Below the pieces are notes generated by a model that saw only the letters and a program-made list of their open reading frames with translations, had not been told where the DNA came from and made no database searches. 22,998 nucleotides of DNA from JADLEX01 sp964586775 (GTDB taxonomy: Bacteria > Lernaellota > Lernaellaia > JACKCT01): the NCBI GenBank assembly GCA_964586775.1, contig CAZPJD010000038.1:1-22998 (forward strand), given 5' to 3'. A program made the translations under genes and the position numbers. Shown here one piece after another: positions 15,855 through 22,825 of this stretch. The first letter of the stretch is position 1; the number at the start of each line of letters is the position of its first letter.

Positions 15855-17677
15855 CGGTAGAGCGCCTCGATCACCTCGCGGTAGATTTCGTTGATCTTCT
15901 TGCGTTTCACCTTCATGGTCGGCGTCAATTCGCCGTCCTCCTGATCGAGCCGTTTGTCGAGAATCGCGAAGGTCTTGATCTGCTCCACCCGCGCCAAGTG
16001 GCGGTTGACCTCGTCCACCTCGGCGGAAACCAGTTCGCGGATGCGCTCGTGCCGCGCGAGGCTGGCGTAGGTCGTGAACGGGATGCGCTCGTCCTGCGCG
16101 AACTTCACCACGTGCTCCTCGTCGATGAGAATGAGCGCGGTGACGTACGGGCGGCGGTCGCCGATCGCGACGGCATCCTGGATGTACGGGCTCGCCTTCA
16201 GCCGGTTCTCGATGTTCTGCGGTGCGATGTTCTTGCCCGCGCTGTTGATGATGATGTCTTTCTTGCGATCGGTGATGCGCAAAAAGCCCTCGTCGTCGAA
16301 TTCACCCACGTCGCCGCTCGCGAGCCAGCCGTCTTCCAGCGCGTCGCGCGTCGCCTGCGGATTCTTGAAGTAGCCGGCGAAGACGTTGCCGCCGCGCACC
16401 ATGATCTCGCCGTCGGGCGCGATCCGTACCTCGCAGCCGGGAATCGGCCGACCCACGGTGCCCGGCTTGATGCGATCGGCGAAATGGATCGTCGCCGGGC
16501 CGGAGCCCTCGGTCTGGCCGTACACCTCGCGCACCCATAGCCCCATCGCGTGAAAAAACGCTAGCACCTCGGGGGCGATCGGCGCCGCGCCCGACAGCGC
16601 GAAACGCACCCGCTCCAAACCGAGCCGCTTTTTAAGCGGATGAAACACGGCGACGTGCGCGAGGGCGAACGCCGCGCGCTCGCCGAACGACGCGCCGCCG
16701 CGTTTGAGCGCCGCCTCGGCATGTCGGCGACCGGCGCGCAACGCGAGGCCGTATGCCTGGCGCTTGAACCACGTCGCCTCGCGCATGCCGATTTTCACGC
16801 GCGAATGGAACTTCTCCCAGATGCGGGGCACCGCGAAGAACACCGTGGGCGAGATCTCGCGCAGGTTCTGCGGCACCGTGTCGAGCCGCTCGGCGAAGTT
16901 GACCGTGTAGCCGAACGCGAGCTGGTTGAACGTGGTCATCACGCGCTCGGCGATGTGGCATAGCGGCAGGAACGAGAGCACCTCGTCGCCGTCGTGGATC
17001 GGATTCGCGCGGCCCAGCGACGCGCACGTCCACATGAGATTGTGGTGCGTGAGCATGGCACCCTTGGGCGGCCCCGTCGTGCCCGACGTGTAGACGATGA
17101 TGGCGGTGTCGCCGGGTTCGACGGCCGCCGACGTCTTTTCGAACAGCCCCGGATGCTGCGCTTCGTGCGCGCGACCGAGTTCGAGGAAGTCGTCGAAGAA
17201 CATCACCTGCGGGTCGTTCACATGACGCAGTCCCTCGCGGTCGAGCACGATGACGTTCTCGACGCGCGGCGCGCGGGCGCGGAACTCGTACCACTTGTCG
17301 AGCTGCTCCTCGTTCTCGACGAAGAAAAACCGCGCCTCGCAATGATCGACGATGTACTCCACCTGATCGGCGGCGCTCGTCACGTAGATCGCCGCGGTGA
17401 TGCCGCGCAGGTGCAGCACGGCGAGGTCGATGAAAAGCCACTCCGGGCGATTCTCGGCGATCAGCGCCACGCACTCGCGTTCGCGCGCGCCCAGCGCGGC
17501 GAGCCCGTGAAAGCACGCGCGCACCTGGCGGTCGTAGTCACGCCAAGAATATTCGCGCCAGAGTCCGATTTCCTTGCGGCGCATCGCCACGCGATCACCG
17601 TATTCGCGGACGCGCGCGGCGAACGCGGCGGGGGCGGTGACGTGCTCGGGCTCGATGTCGCCGGCGACCGAACTCAC
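15851..17677 (-). CDS. Long-chain acyl-CoA synthetase (AMP-forming)
   Basis: The GTG at 17677 was chosen because GGAG lies 8 nt upstream and the product, 608 aa, matches the usual length of FadD15-type ligases. Further in-frame extension would read through the repeat region. The P-loop-like AMP-binding motif YTSGTTGPPKG is at about 195-205. Later come YGQTEGSG (about 390), the GDVGEFDDEGF hinge region, and RKKDIIINSAGKNIAP with the C-terminal Lys-containing KVKRKKI tail. These are hallmarks of the ANL superfamily: a fatty acid is adenylated with ATP and transferred to CoA at the inner membrane. The gene overlaps the SUMF1-fold gene by 4 nt, so the two form an operon. A promoter candidate sits 31 nt upstream. 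Chain-length preference is not deducible. Confidence 0.9.
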   Translation of the reverse strand: MSSVAGDIEPEHVTAPAAFAARVREYGDRVAMRRKEIGLWREYSWRDYDRQVRACFHGLAALGARERECVALIAENRPEWLFIDLAVLHLRGITAAIYVTSAADQVEYIVDHCEARFFFVENEEQLDKWYEFRARAPRVENVIVLDREGLRHVNDPQVMFFDDFLELGRAHEAQHPGLFEKTSAAVEPGDTAIIVYTSGTTGPPKGAMLTHHNLMWTCASLGRANPIHDGDEVLSFLPLCHIAERVMTTFNQLAFGYTVNFAERLDTVPQNLREISPTVFFAVPRIWEKFHSRVKIGMREATWFKRQAYGLALRAGRRHAEAALKRGGASFGERAAFALAHVAVFHPLKKRLGLERVRFALSGAAPIAPEVLAFFHAMGLWVREVYGQTEGSGPATIHFADRIKPGTVGRPIPGCEVRIAPDGEIMVRGGNVFAGYFKNPQATRDALEDGWLASGDVGEFDDEGFLRITDRKKDIIINSAGKNIAPQNIENRLKASPYIQDAVAIGDRRPYVTALILIDEEHVVKFAQDERIPFTTYASLARHERIRELVSAEVDEVNRHLARVEQIKTFAILDKRLDQEDGELTPTMKVKRKKINEIYREVIEALYR

Positions 17678-17707
17678 GGATGGGGCTCCGAATGCGTAGG
17701 AAGGGTT

Positions 17708-17736
17708 TTCATACCCGCCGCGCCCCGACTTGTCGA
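17708..17736 (-). promoter_or_regulatory. Candidate promoter of the acyl-CoA synthetase operon
   Basis: On the minus strand TCGACA (17736-17731), a 17-nt spacer and TATGAA (17713-17708) match sigma70 at five and four positions. The start would be near 17701, giving a leader of about 24 nt that carries the GGAG before the GTG at 17677. Confidence 0.42.
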
Positions 17737-17757
17737 GCGGCGCATGTCGATTGGATC

Positions 17758-17853
17758 GGGTGCCACATTTTCGGCCGAGGCACGAGGCCGAAGATGTGCC
17801 GAGAGCGTCCGCACACCTTCCCCGGCCTGGTGGCCGGTGAAAGTGTGGCACCC
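17758..17853. repeat. 96-nt structured repeat, copy 1
   Basis: The unit is bounded by a 10-nt inverted pair (GGGTGCCACA ... TGTGGCACCC). It contains two hairpins: a 13-bp stem with one mismatch or wobble (CACATTTTCGGCC with GGCCGAAGATGTG) and a 6-bp CCGGCC/GGCCGG stem with a TGGT loop. It recurs at 17911-18006 with 90 of 96 positions identical. It is non-coding and resembles a REP/BIME-type intergenic element. Confidence 0.9.
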
Positions 17854-17867
17854 GGTGGTGGAGTGAC

Positions 17868-17915
17868 GGGAACTGCCCGAGAGTGGGGTGATGGGAACTG
17901 CCCGAGAGTGGGGTG
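17868..17915. repeat. 25-bp-period tandem direct repeat
   Basis: A 23-nt unit starting GGGAACTGCCCGAGAG at 17868 is repeated exactly at 17893 after a 2-nt AT spacer. The second unit runs into the first bases of the copy 2 96-nt element. A degenerate partial unit (GGAGTGAC) precedes the first. Confidence 0.88.
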
Positions 17916-18006
17916 CCACATTTTCGGCCGAGGAACGAGGCCGAAGATGTGCCGAGATCGTCCGCACACCTTCCTCGGCCCGATGGCCGGTGAAAGCGTG
18001 GCACCC
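17911..18006. repeat. 96-nt structured repeat, copy 2
   Basis: This is the second copy, in the same orientation and of exactly equal length as 17758-17853, offset by 153 bp. Six substitutions separate the copies. They lie in the loop of hairpin 1, the linker, the loop of hairpin 2 (two changes), a C-G to U-G stem position, and the innermost outer-stem pair, so the stems are largely kept. Confidence 0.9.
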
Positions 18007-18076
18007 GGCGATGGCGGTGCCGCGACGCGCACACTCCATCTCGCGCCCCGCCGCGAAATGCGGTAAACGACCCGTC

Positions 18077-18811
18077 ATGCGAAAGGTGCTTACATGGGGC
18101 GTCGTGCTCGCGCTGGTTGCCTTGTGCGCGTGCGCGCGCACCGAGCCGCCAGCGTCGCGCATGCCCACCGTGACCGGCGACGCGTTCGCGTGCCAGGTCG
18201 AGATCCGCGCCGAGACCTCGATGGCCGGACGGCGCGACGTGTACCGCGTCGTGAGCGCGATGCGTTACGTCGCCGGGCCTGTGAAGACCGTTCGCGTGCT
18301 CTCGCGCGAGGCGAAGGCGTATCGCGGCGATGACGACGCGCGGCCCTTCGCCGCGACGCCGGGCGCGTCGTCGCCGGTGGGGACCGCCGCGCCGGAAAAC
18401 GGCGTGGACGACGCGCGCGCGGTCGAACTCGCCGCCGACGGCCACGCCCTCTACGTTGCGGCGCTCGAACGCCGATCGAAGCGTGAATCGAATTTTCCCG
18501 TGCGTCTCGCGTCGCCGGACGGCAAGGTGCGCGACGTCGTTCTAAAGAAGGCCGCCGAGACGCCGGAAGGCTCGTGGTCGGGCGACGGGGCCGACGCCGC
18601 CACCGGCGATGGCGCGAAGCCAATCATGGCCGACGCGCCGACGCTGCGCGTGCCCGCCGAGGTCGTCGCGGGTGTTCGCGCCGTGACCCTCGCCGTAACG
18701 AGCGACGCATCGGCGCAGCTTCGCGTCGCCGTCGACTTCGACTGGCCCGCGCTGGGCGACGCGCCGTCGCGCTTCGAGATGCGCGTCGGCCCCGCCCTCG
18801 CCGCGCAATAA
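18077..18811 (+). CDS. Small lipoprotein of unknown function
   Basis: The ATG at 18077 gives 244 aa beginning MRKVLTWGVVLALVALCAC. This is a lipoprotein signal with C19 as the likely lipidated residue (LCAC); C17 is disfavoured by the Leu before it. No clear Shine-Dalgarno is visible. The frame extends further upstream to 17888, but only through the repeat element, so the later start is preferred. Mature sequence up to about 80 looks beta-rich. A low-complexity Asp/Ala/Gly region lies at about 85-115 and another at about 170-190. No domain is recognised. It is flanked by non-coding DNA on both sides and followed at once by a hairpin, so it seems to be a single-gene unit. Confidence 0.7.
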   Translation: MRKVLTWGVVLALVALCACARTEPPASRMPTVTGDAFACQVEIRAETSMAGRRDVYRVVSAMRYVAGPVKTVRVLSREAKAYRGDDDARPFAATPGASSPVGTAAPENGVDDARAVELAADGHALYVAALERRSKRESNFPVRLASPDGKVRDVVLKKAAETPEGSWSGDGADAATGDGAKPIMADAPTLRVPAEVVAGVRAVTLAVTSDASAQLRVAVDFDWPALGDAPSRFEMRVGPALAAQ

Positions 18812-18828
18812 GCGGCAGTTCCTGCCGC
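18812..18828 (+). terminator. Possible intrinsic terminator after the small lipoprotein gene
   Basis: A perfect 7-bp stem GCGGCAG/CTGCCGC with a 3-nt TTC loop begins directly after the TAA stop. It is followed by GTTTG, a short T-run. The stem is good but the weak T-tract keeps confidence moderate. Confidence 0.48.
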
Positions 18829-18903
18829 GTTTGAGGCGCGCGGCGATTCGTGTTATGCGAACGGGCGATTTCGGTTTTTCCATTGGACGGATGGGACGGG
18901 GTG

Positions 18904-19413
18904 ATGACGCCGGATTGGGATGAAGACGTTTCGCAGACGGTGCGCGAGAAGTTTGAATGGCTCGCGGCGAAGATTCCCGGGCTCGCCGAATACCGCGGCC
19001 GGCAGGGCCTGCGCGATCAGGACCGCCTGATTCGCGAGGCGGCGGCCGATCGGCTCGTCGGGCTGCGCCGCCACATCGACGGCGTGAAAGCCGACCTGCT
19101 CAACTTTGGCGGGCTGTCTTGGCTCGACGACCTCGACGCGCTGGGCGGCAAGCTCGACGCGCTCGCGGGTTCGTTGCGCGCGGCGACCGCGGGATTCGGC
19201 GGGCAGATCGCGGCGAACCCGGTCACGCGCGAAAAACTCGAAGCGATCATCGCGCACGATCGCGACTTGATGGAGCAGATCGAAAAGGCGAGCGCGCCGC
19301 CCGAATCGGGCGAGCAGGACGCCGCCGCGCGCGTGGCCGCCCTGCGCGACAACGTCGCCGCCCTCGACCGGCTCGTGGCCGCGCGAAAAAACCTCTGGAA
19401 CACGTTGGGCTGA
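18904..19413 (+). CDS. Helical cytoplasmic protein, unknown function, paired with SPFH/zinc-ribbon gene
   Basis: The ATG at 18904 follows GGGACGGGG by a few nucleotides; an adjacent GTG at 18901 is also possible. The product is 169 aa with no signal peptide and no membrane segment. It is rich in Ala, Arg, Asp, Glu and Leu and is probably all helical. Heptad-like stretches at about 75-105 (LDALGGKLDALAGSLRAA) and 145-165 suggest coiled-coil formation. I do not recognise a family. The stop is 4 nt before the ATG of the SPFH-domain gene. The two are likely co-translated, and this protein may be a cytoplasmic partner of the SPFH oligomer; that is inference from position only. Confidence 0.72.
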   Translation: MTPDWDEDVSQTVREKFEWLAAKIPGLAEYRGRQGLRDQDRLIREAAADRLVGLRRHIDGVKADLLNFGGLSWLDDLDALGGKLDALAGSLRAATAGFGGQIAANPVTREKLEAIIAHDRDLMEQIEKASAPPESGEQDAAARVAALRDNVAALDRLVAARKNLWNTLG

Positions 19414-19417
19414 CGAG

Positions 19418-20461
19418 ATGGCGATCCTCGACCTCATCGAATGGACGACGCAGTCGGCGGAGGATCTGGTCTTCCGCTTCATCCCTCCGAGCGCGACGGG
19501 CATCCGCCTCGGCGCGCAGCTCGTGGTGCGCGAGGCGCAGGCCGCGGTCTTCATGCGCGACGGGCAGACGCTCGACATCTTCGGTCCCGGCCGCCACACC
19601 CTCTCGACGCTCAACCTTCCGCTCGTCGGGCGGCTGCTGGGCAAGGTCTTTGGCGGGGCGACGCCGTTTCACGCCGAGGTCGTCTTCGTCTCGACGCGAC
19701 TCGTGACCGACGTGAAGTGGGGAACGCGCTCGCCGGTGCCCATGCGCGACGCCGAGCTCGGGCTCGTGCGGGTGCGCGCGTTCGGTTCGTCGAGCATGCG
19801 CGTCGTCGATCCCGGCCTTTTCGCGAACACCGTCGTCGCGCAGCGCTCGCGGTTCACGACCGCCGACATCGTGGAGTTTCTGAAGGACGCGATCATCGCC
19901 CGCCTCGCCGACGTGCTGGGCGAGAACATGAAGTCGATCTTCGACCTCGCCTCGCTCTACGACGAAATCTCCGCCGCCGCGAAGGTGCGCACGAAGGTCG
20001 ATTTCGAAAAGCTCGGCCTCGAGCTCGTGGATTTTTACATCAACGCCGTCACGCCGCCCGAAGAAGTGCAAAAGAAGATCGATGAGCGCGCGGGCATGGC
20101 GGCGCTGGGCGACATGAACCGCTACACGCAGTACAAAGCCGCCGAGGCCCTCGGGGCCGCCGCGTCGAACCCGGGCGGAGGCGGCCTCGCGGGCGCGGGC
20201 GTCGGGCTCGCGCTCGGCGTCGAAATGGCCAAGTCGCTGAGTGGCGCGATGAGCCCCGCGCCGGTCGCGCCCACCGCACAGGCGGCCCCCGCCGGGCCGA
20301 CCGTCGCGTGCGCCGCGTGCGGCGCGGCCTGCCCCGCCGCCGCGAATTTCTGCGCGCAGTGCGGTGCGAAGCTCGCCAAGAGCGCGTTTTGCACGCAGTG
20401 CGGCGCGGCGATCCCCGCGGGCGCGAAGTTTTGCCCGGGCTGCGGACAGAAGACGGCTTGA
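19418..20461 (+). CDS. SPFH (band 7) domain protein with C-terminal double zinc ribbon
   Basis: The product is 347 aa. Residues about 20-230 match the SPFH/virion-core-like family (for example GIRLGAQLVVREAQAAVF, DGQTLDIFGPGRHTL, and VDFYINAVTPPEE at the end of the domain). A flexible Gly/Ala/Pro-rich linker of about 50 residues follows. Two zinc ribbons close the protein: C298/C301 with C312/C315, and C325/C328 with C339/C342. This is the architecture of Bacillus YdjI, which helps place the PspA homologue at the membrane; no PspA gene is present in this window. SPFH proteins form membrane-associated oligomers. The stop TGA overlaps the TTG start of the next gene. The family assignment is secure; the role in envelope stress is only analogy. 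Confidence 0.87.
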   Translation: MAILDLIEWTTQSAEDLVFRFIPPSATGIRLGAQLVVREAQAAVFMRDGQTLDIFGPGRHTLSTLNLPLVGRLLGKVFGGATPFHAEVVFVSTRLVTDVKWGTRSPVPMRDAELGLVRVRAFGSSSMRVVDPGLFANTVVAQRSRFTTADIVEFLKDAIIARLADVLGENMKSIFDLASLYDEISAAAKVRTKVDFEKLGLELVDFYINAVTPPEEVQKKIDERAGMAALGDMNRYTQYKAAEALGAAASNPGGGGLAGAGVGLALGVEMAKSLSGAMSPAPVAPTAQAAPAGPTVACAACGAACPAAANFCAQCGAKLAKSAFCTQCGAAIPAGAKFCPGCGQKTA

Positions 20462-21219
20462 TCGCGGACACGGACCAACCCATTCATCTCTCGGTCGTGA
20501 TCCCGGCCTACAACGAGGCCGAGCGTCTGCCCGCCACGCTCGACGCGATCCGCGCATTCGCCGACCGCTCGCGCGACGCGATCGAGGTGATCGTCGTCGA
20601 CGACGGCAGCCACGACGAGACGTCGTCGGTGGCGCGCGCCAAGGGCATCGACTGGCCCGCCCTGCACGCCCTGCGTTTCGAACAAAACCGGGGCAAGGGC
20701 GACGCCGTGCGACGGGGCATCGAGCAGGCGCGCGGCGAGATCGTTTTATTCTTCGACGCCGATTCTTCCACGCCCATCGACGAAATCGAAAAGCTGCGCC
20801 CGCACTTCGACGCCGGGGCCGACATCGTGATCGGCAGCCGCGCCCTGCCCGATTCGGATATCCGCGTGCGTCAGCCGTGGTATCGCGAAAACATGGGCCG
20901 CGTCTTCAACGTCTTCGTGCAGGCGTTCGTCATGCGCGGCGTGATCGACACGCAGTGCGGATTCAAGGCGTTTCGCCGCGAGGCCGCGCGCCGGGTCTTC
21001 GCGCTGCAGCGTCTCGCGGGCTTCGCGTTCGACGTCGAGTTGCTTTTCATCGCGCGCAAACTCGGCTATCAGATCCGCGAGGTCCCCATCGTGTGGAACA
21101 ACTCGGCGAAAAGCCGGGTGAATCCCGTGTGGGATTCCTCGCGCATGTTCCTCGATCTGCTGCGGATCCGGTGGAACGACTGGCGCGGGCGCTATCGCGC
21201 GCTCGGGGAGCGGACTTGA
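20458..21219 (+). CDS. Family 2 glycosyltransferase, DPM1/ALG5-like
   Basis: The start is taken as TTG at 20458, overlapping the previous TGA (TTGA); the first GTG inside would cut the essential SVVIPAYNE motif. The product is 253 aa. The GT-A signatures are SVVIPAYNE (near 14), VIVVDDGS, NRGKGDAVRRG and the DxD-type FFDADSS. The C-terminal part reads DTQCGFKAFRREA and EVPIVWNNS. The NRGKG...DADSSTP pattern is closest to dolichyl-phosphate glucosyltransferase (ALG5) and DPM1-type enzymes, which transfer a sugar from a nucleotide donor to a polyprenyl phosphate on the cytoplasmic face. There is no C-terminal membrane helix. It is coupled to lipB by another TTGA overlap. Donor and acceptor are unproven. 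Confidence 0.86.
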   Translation: MIADTDQPIHLSVVIPAYNEAERLPATLDAIRAFADRSRDAIEVIVVDDGSHDETSSVARAKGIDWPALHALRFEQNRGKGDAVRRGIEQARGEIVLFFDADSSTPIDEIEKLRPHFDAGADIVIGSRALPDSDIRVRQPWYRENMGRVFNVFVQAFVMRGVIDTQCGFKAFRREAARRVFALQRLAGFAFDVELLFIARKLGYQIREVPIVWNNSAKSRVNPVWDSSRMFLDLLRIRWNDWRGRYRALGERT

Positions 21220-21890
21220 AAGTCAAGTGGAGTTGGCTGGGGCTGACGCCCTACGATCAGGCGTTCGAGCTGATGTCGGGCCTGAAGGCCGATGTCGTCG
21301 GCGGGCGCGAGTCGGAATACCTGCTCTTTCTCGAACACCCCAACGTCATCACGCAGGGCAAAAACGAGCCCGACGGCAGCGGTCTGATCTCGGCGGCGGA
21401 TCACATCGAGCGCGCGGGGTTCCAGTTGGTGAAGGCCGACCGCGGCGGCAAGACGACGCTGCACAACCCCGGCCAGCTCGTCGGCTACCTCGTCTTCGAT
21501 CTCAGGCGCAACAAGTACCGGCTGAAGCCCTTTGTGGAGCTGGTCGCGAAGACCATCGTCGAGGTGCTGGGCACCTACGATCTGGCCGCGCACTACTCCC
21601 ACGACGAGCCGGGAATCTACGTCAACAACTCGAAGATCGGCTTCATCGGCCTCAACGCGCAGGACAACGTGACGACGCACGGCTTCGCGCTCAACGTGCG
21701 CAACGACCTCAAACCCTTCGCGCACATCGTCCCGTGCGGCAACGTCAACCAGCCCATCACCTCGCTGCACGACCTGCTCGACGGCCACACGTCGGTCTAC
21801 GACGTGTACTGGCGCTTCGTCACCGTTTTCGAGCACTTCGCGCAATGCGAGATGGAAGAGGTCGAGACCGACGACCTCCTCCCGGCCTGA
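21216..21890 (+). CDS. lipB: Octanoyl-[acyl-carrier-protein]:protein N-octanoyltransferase (LipB)
   Basis: The TTG at 21216 overlaps the previous stop and puts the N-terminus at the usual family position (KVKWSWLGLTPYDQAF). The product is 224 aa, a normal LipB length. It carries RGG at 76-78, a TLHNPGQ segment at 81-87, the catalytic Lys in NNSKIGFIGL (K140), THGFALNV, and the catalytic Cys in VPCG (C174). LipB moves octanoate from ACP to lipoyl domains of dehydrogenase complexes and GcvH, the first step of lipoate synthesis. The usual YHGPGQ is LHNPGQ here, and the IGLR arginine is Asn. lipA is not in the window. It is part of the tight operon with the glycosyltransferase. Confidence 0.9.
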   Translation: MKVKWSWLGLTPYDQAFELMSGLKADVVGGRESEYLLFLEHPNVITQGKNEPDGSGLISAADHIERAGFQLVKADRGGKTTLHNPGQLVGYLVFDLRRNKYRLKPFVELVAKTIVEVLGTYDLAAHYSHDEPGIYVNNSKIGFIGLNAQDNVTTHGFALNVRNDLKPFAHIVPCGNVNQPITSLHDLLDGHTSVYDVYWRFVTVFEHFAQCEMEEVETDDLLPA

Positions 21891-21891
21891 C

Positions 21892-22254
21892 ATGCTGTTT
21901 CGCTACCTGCTGCCCGGCCTGCTCCAGCTCGCGGCGATATTGGTCGCGCCGCCTCTCGTCGCTTCCATCGTGCTTGCGCTGCGCGGCAAGGCCGGCGACC
22001 GCCGCGCGGCGTGGATCGTCTGCGCCGCGCTCTTCGCCCTCGTTCAGGCGGGACTGGTGATCGACAAGGGATTCCCGTTCCTGTTCGGCAACATCTACCT
22101 CATGGCGTCGATGGACCCGAAGTGGTTTATCGCCGTGCCGATCGGCCTCGCGCTCGACGGCTTGTGGCTATGGCGCAGCACGGTGCTCGCCGCGCGCTGG
22201 AGCGCGAGGTGGCGCGGGAAAGAGTCGCGATCGGTCGAGGGCGCCAACGGTTGA
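21892..22254 (+). CDS. Small membrane protein with three predicted transmembrane helices
   Basis: The ATG at 21892 lies 1 nt after the lipB stop, so the gene depends on translation of lipB. The product is 120 aa. Hydrophobic segments at about 8-30, 39-57 and 79-97 are predicted membrane helices. Basic residues at 31-38 and in the Arg/Lys-rich tail (98-115) suggest these parts are cytoplasmic. A DPKWF motif precedes the third helix. No family is recognised. It is the last gene of the operon that begins at 18904; no clear terminator follows before the rplM promoter. Confidence 0.7.
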   Translation: MLFRYLLPGLLQLAAILVAPPLVASIVLALRGKAGDRRAAWIVCAALFALVQAGLVIDKGFPFLFGNIYLMASMDPKWFIAVPIGLALDGLWLWRSTVLAARWSARWRGKESRSVEGANG

Positions 22255-22281
22255 ATTGGCGTTTTTCGCGCCGGTCTTTGC

Positions 22282-22310
22282 TTGACAGCGGTGGGCAAAT
22301 CGCCTATATC
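22282..22310 (+). promoter_or_regulatory. Strong sigma70 promoter of rplM-rpsI
   Basis: A perfect TTGACA (22282-22287), a 17-nt spacer and TATATC (22305-22310) form a near-consensus promoter. The start is expected near 22317, giving a leader of about 58 nt before the rplM ATG. It is the best promoter in the window, as expected for ribosomal protein genes. Confidence 0.8.
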
Positions 22311-22374
22311 GAGCGGCCTGTTACGGGCCGTTTTGCCCGCAGCGCGTGATTTTATCCCGTCAAGGGTCACGAAC

Positions 22375-22812
22375 ATGTTGAAGACGTACAGCGCCAAACC
22401 CGGCGAAGTGGAGCGGAATTGGGTCCTGATCGACCTCGATGGTCAGGTTCTGGGCCGCGTCGCCACCACCATCGCCGATCTGCTCCGGGGCAAGACCAAG
22501 CCCGAATTCACGCCGCACGTGGACTGCGGGGATTTCGTCGTCGCGATCAACGCGGCCAAGGTCAAGCTGACCGGCAACAAGCTCGAGCAGAAGACCTACT
22601 ACCGCCACTCGGGTTACCTGGGACACCTCAAGAGCGAGTCCGCCAAGGACCTGCTGTCGCGCAAGCCCGAAGAGGTCCTGCGCCAGGCCGTGCGCGGCAT
22701 GCTGCCCAAGACCGACCTCGGCAAGAACCTGCTCAAGAAACTCAAGATCTACTCCGGCCCCGAGCATCCGCATACCGCTCAGCAGCCGGTCACCCGCGCG
22801 CCCAAATCGTGA
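22375..22812 (+). CDS. rplM: 50S ribosomal protein L13
   Basis: The ATG at 22375 has AAGGG 8 nt upstream and gives 145 aa, the normal L13 length; the frame's longer upstream extension runs through the promoter and is rejected. Family signatures are the N-terminal KTYSAKPGEVERNWVLID, the LGRVAT segment, YYRHSGYLG and the AVRGMLPK motif. The C-terminus has the usual KIYSGPEHPH. L13 binds 23S rRNA domain II and is needed early in 50S assembly. It is followed after 13 nt by rpsI, the conserved bacterial gene pair. Confidence 0.97.
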   Translation: MLKTYSAKPGEVERNWVLIDLDGQVLGRVATTIADLLRGKTKPEFTPHVDCGDFVVAINAAKVKLTGNKLEQKTYYRHSGYLGHLKSESAKDLLSRKPEEVLRQAVRGMLPKTDLGKNLLKKLKIYSGPEHPHTAQQPVTRAPKS

Positions 22813-22825
22813 TTCGAGGAACGAT

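Noticed and set aside
17758..18006. CRISPR array
   Set aside because: There are only two 96-nt copies, far longer than CRISPR repeats, with internal hairpins and no set of unique equal-length spacers.
17680..18066. Open frames through the 96-nt repeats, on both strands
   Set aside because: They arise from the duplicated non-coding element; their peptides repeat because the DNA repeats, and no start site or domain supports them.
18831..18859. Possible promoter TTGAGG, 17 nt, TATGCG before the 18904 operon
   Set aside because: Spacing is ideal but the hexamers match at only four and three positions. A chance match is likely in this length of DNA.
22314..22334. Hairpin CGGCC/GGCCG followed by TTTT just after the rplM promoter
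   Set aside because: The stem begins before the predicted transcription start, so it would not form whole in the transcript. It is not enough to claim an L13 leader or attenuator.
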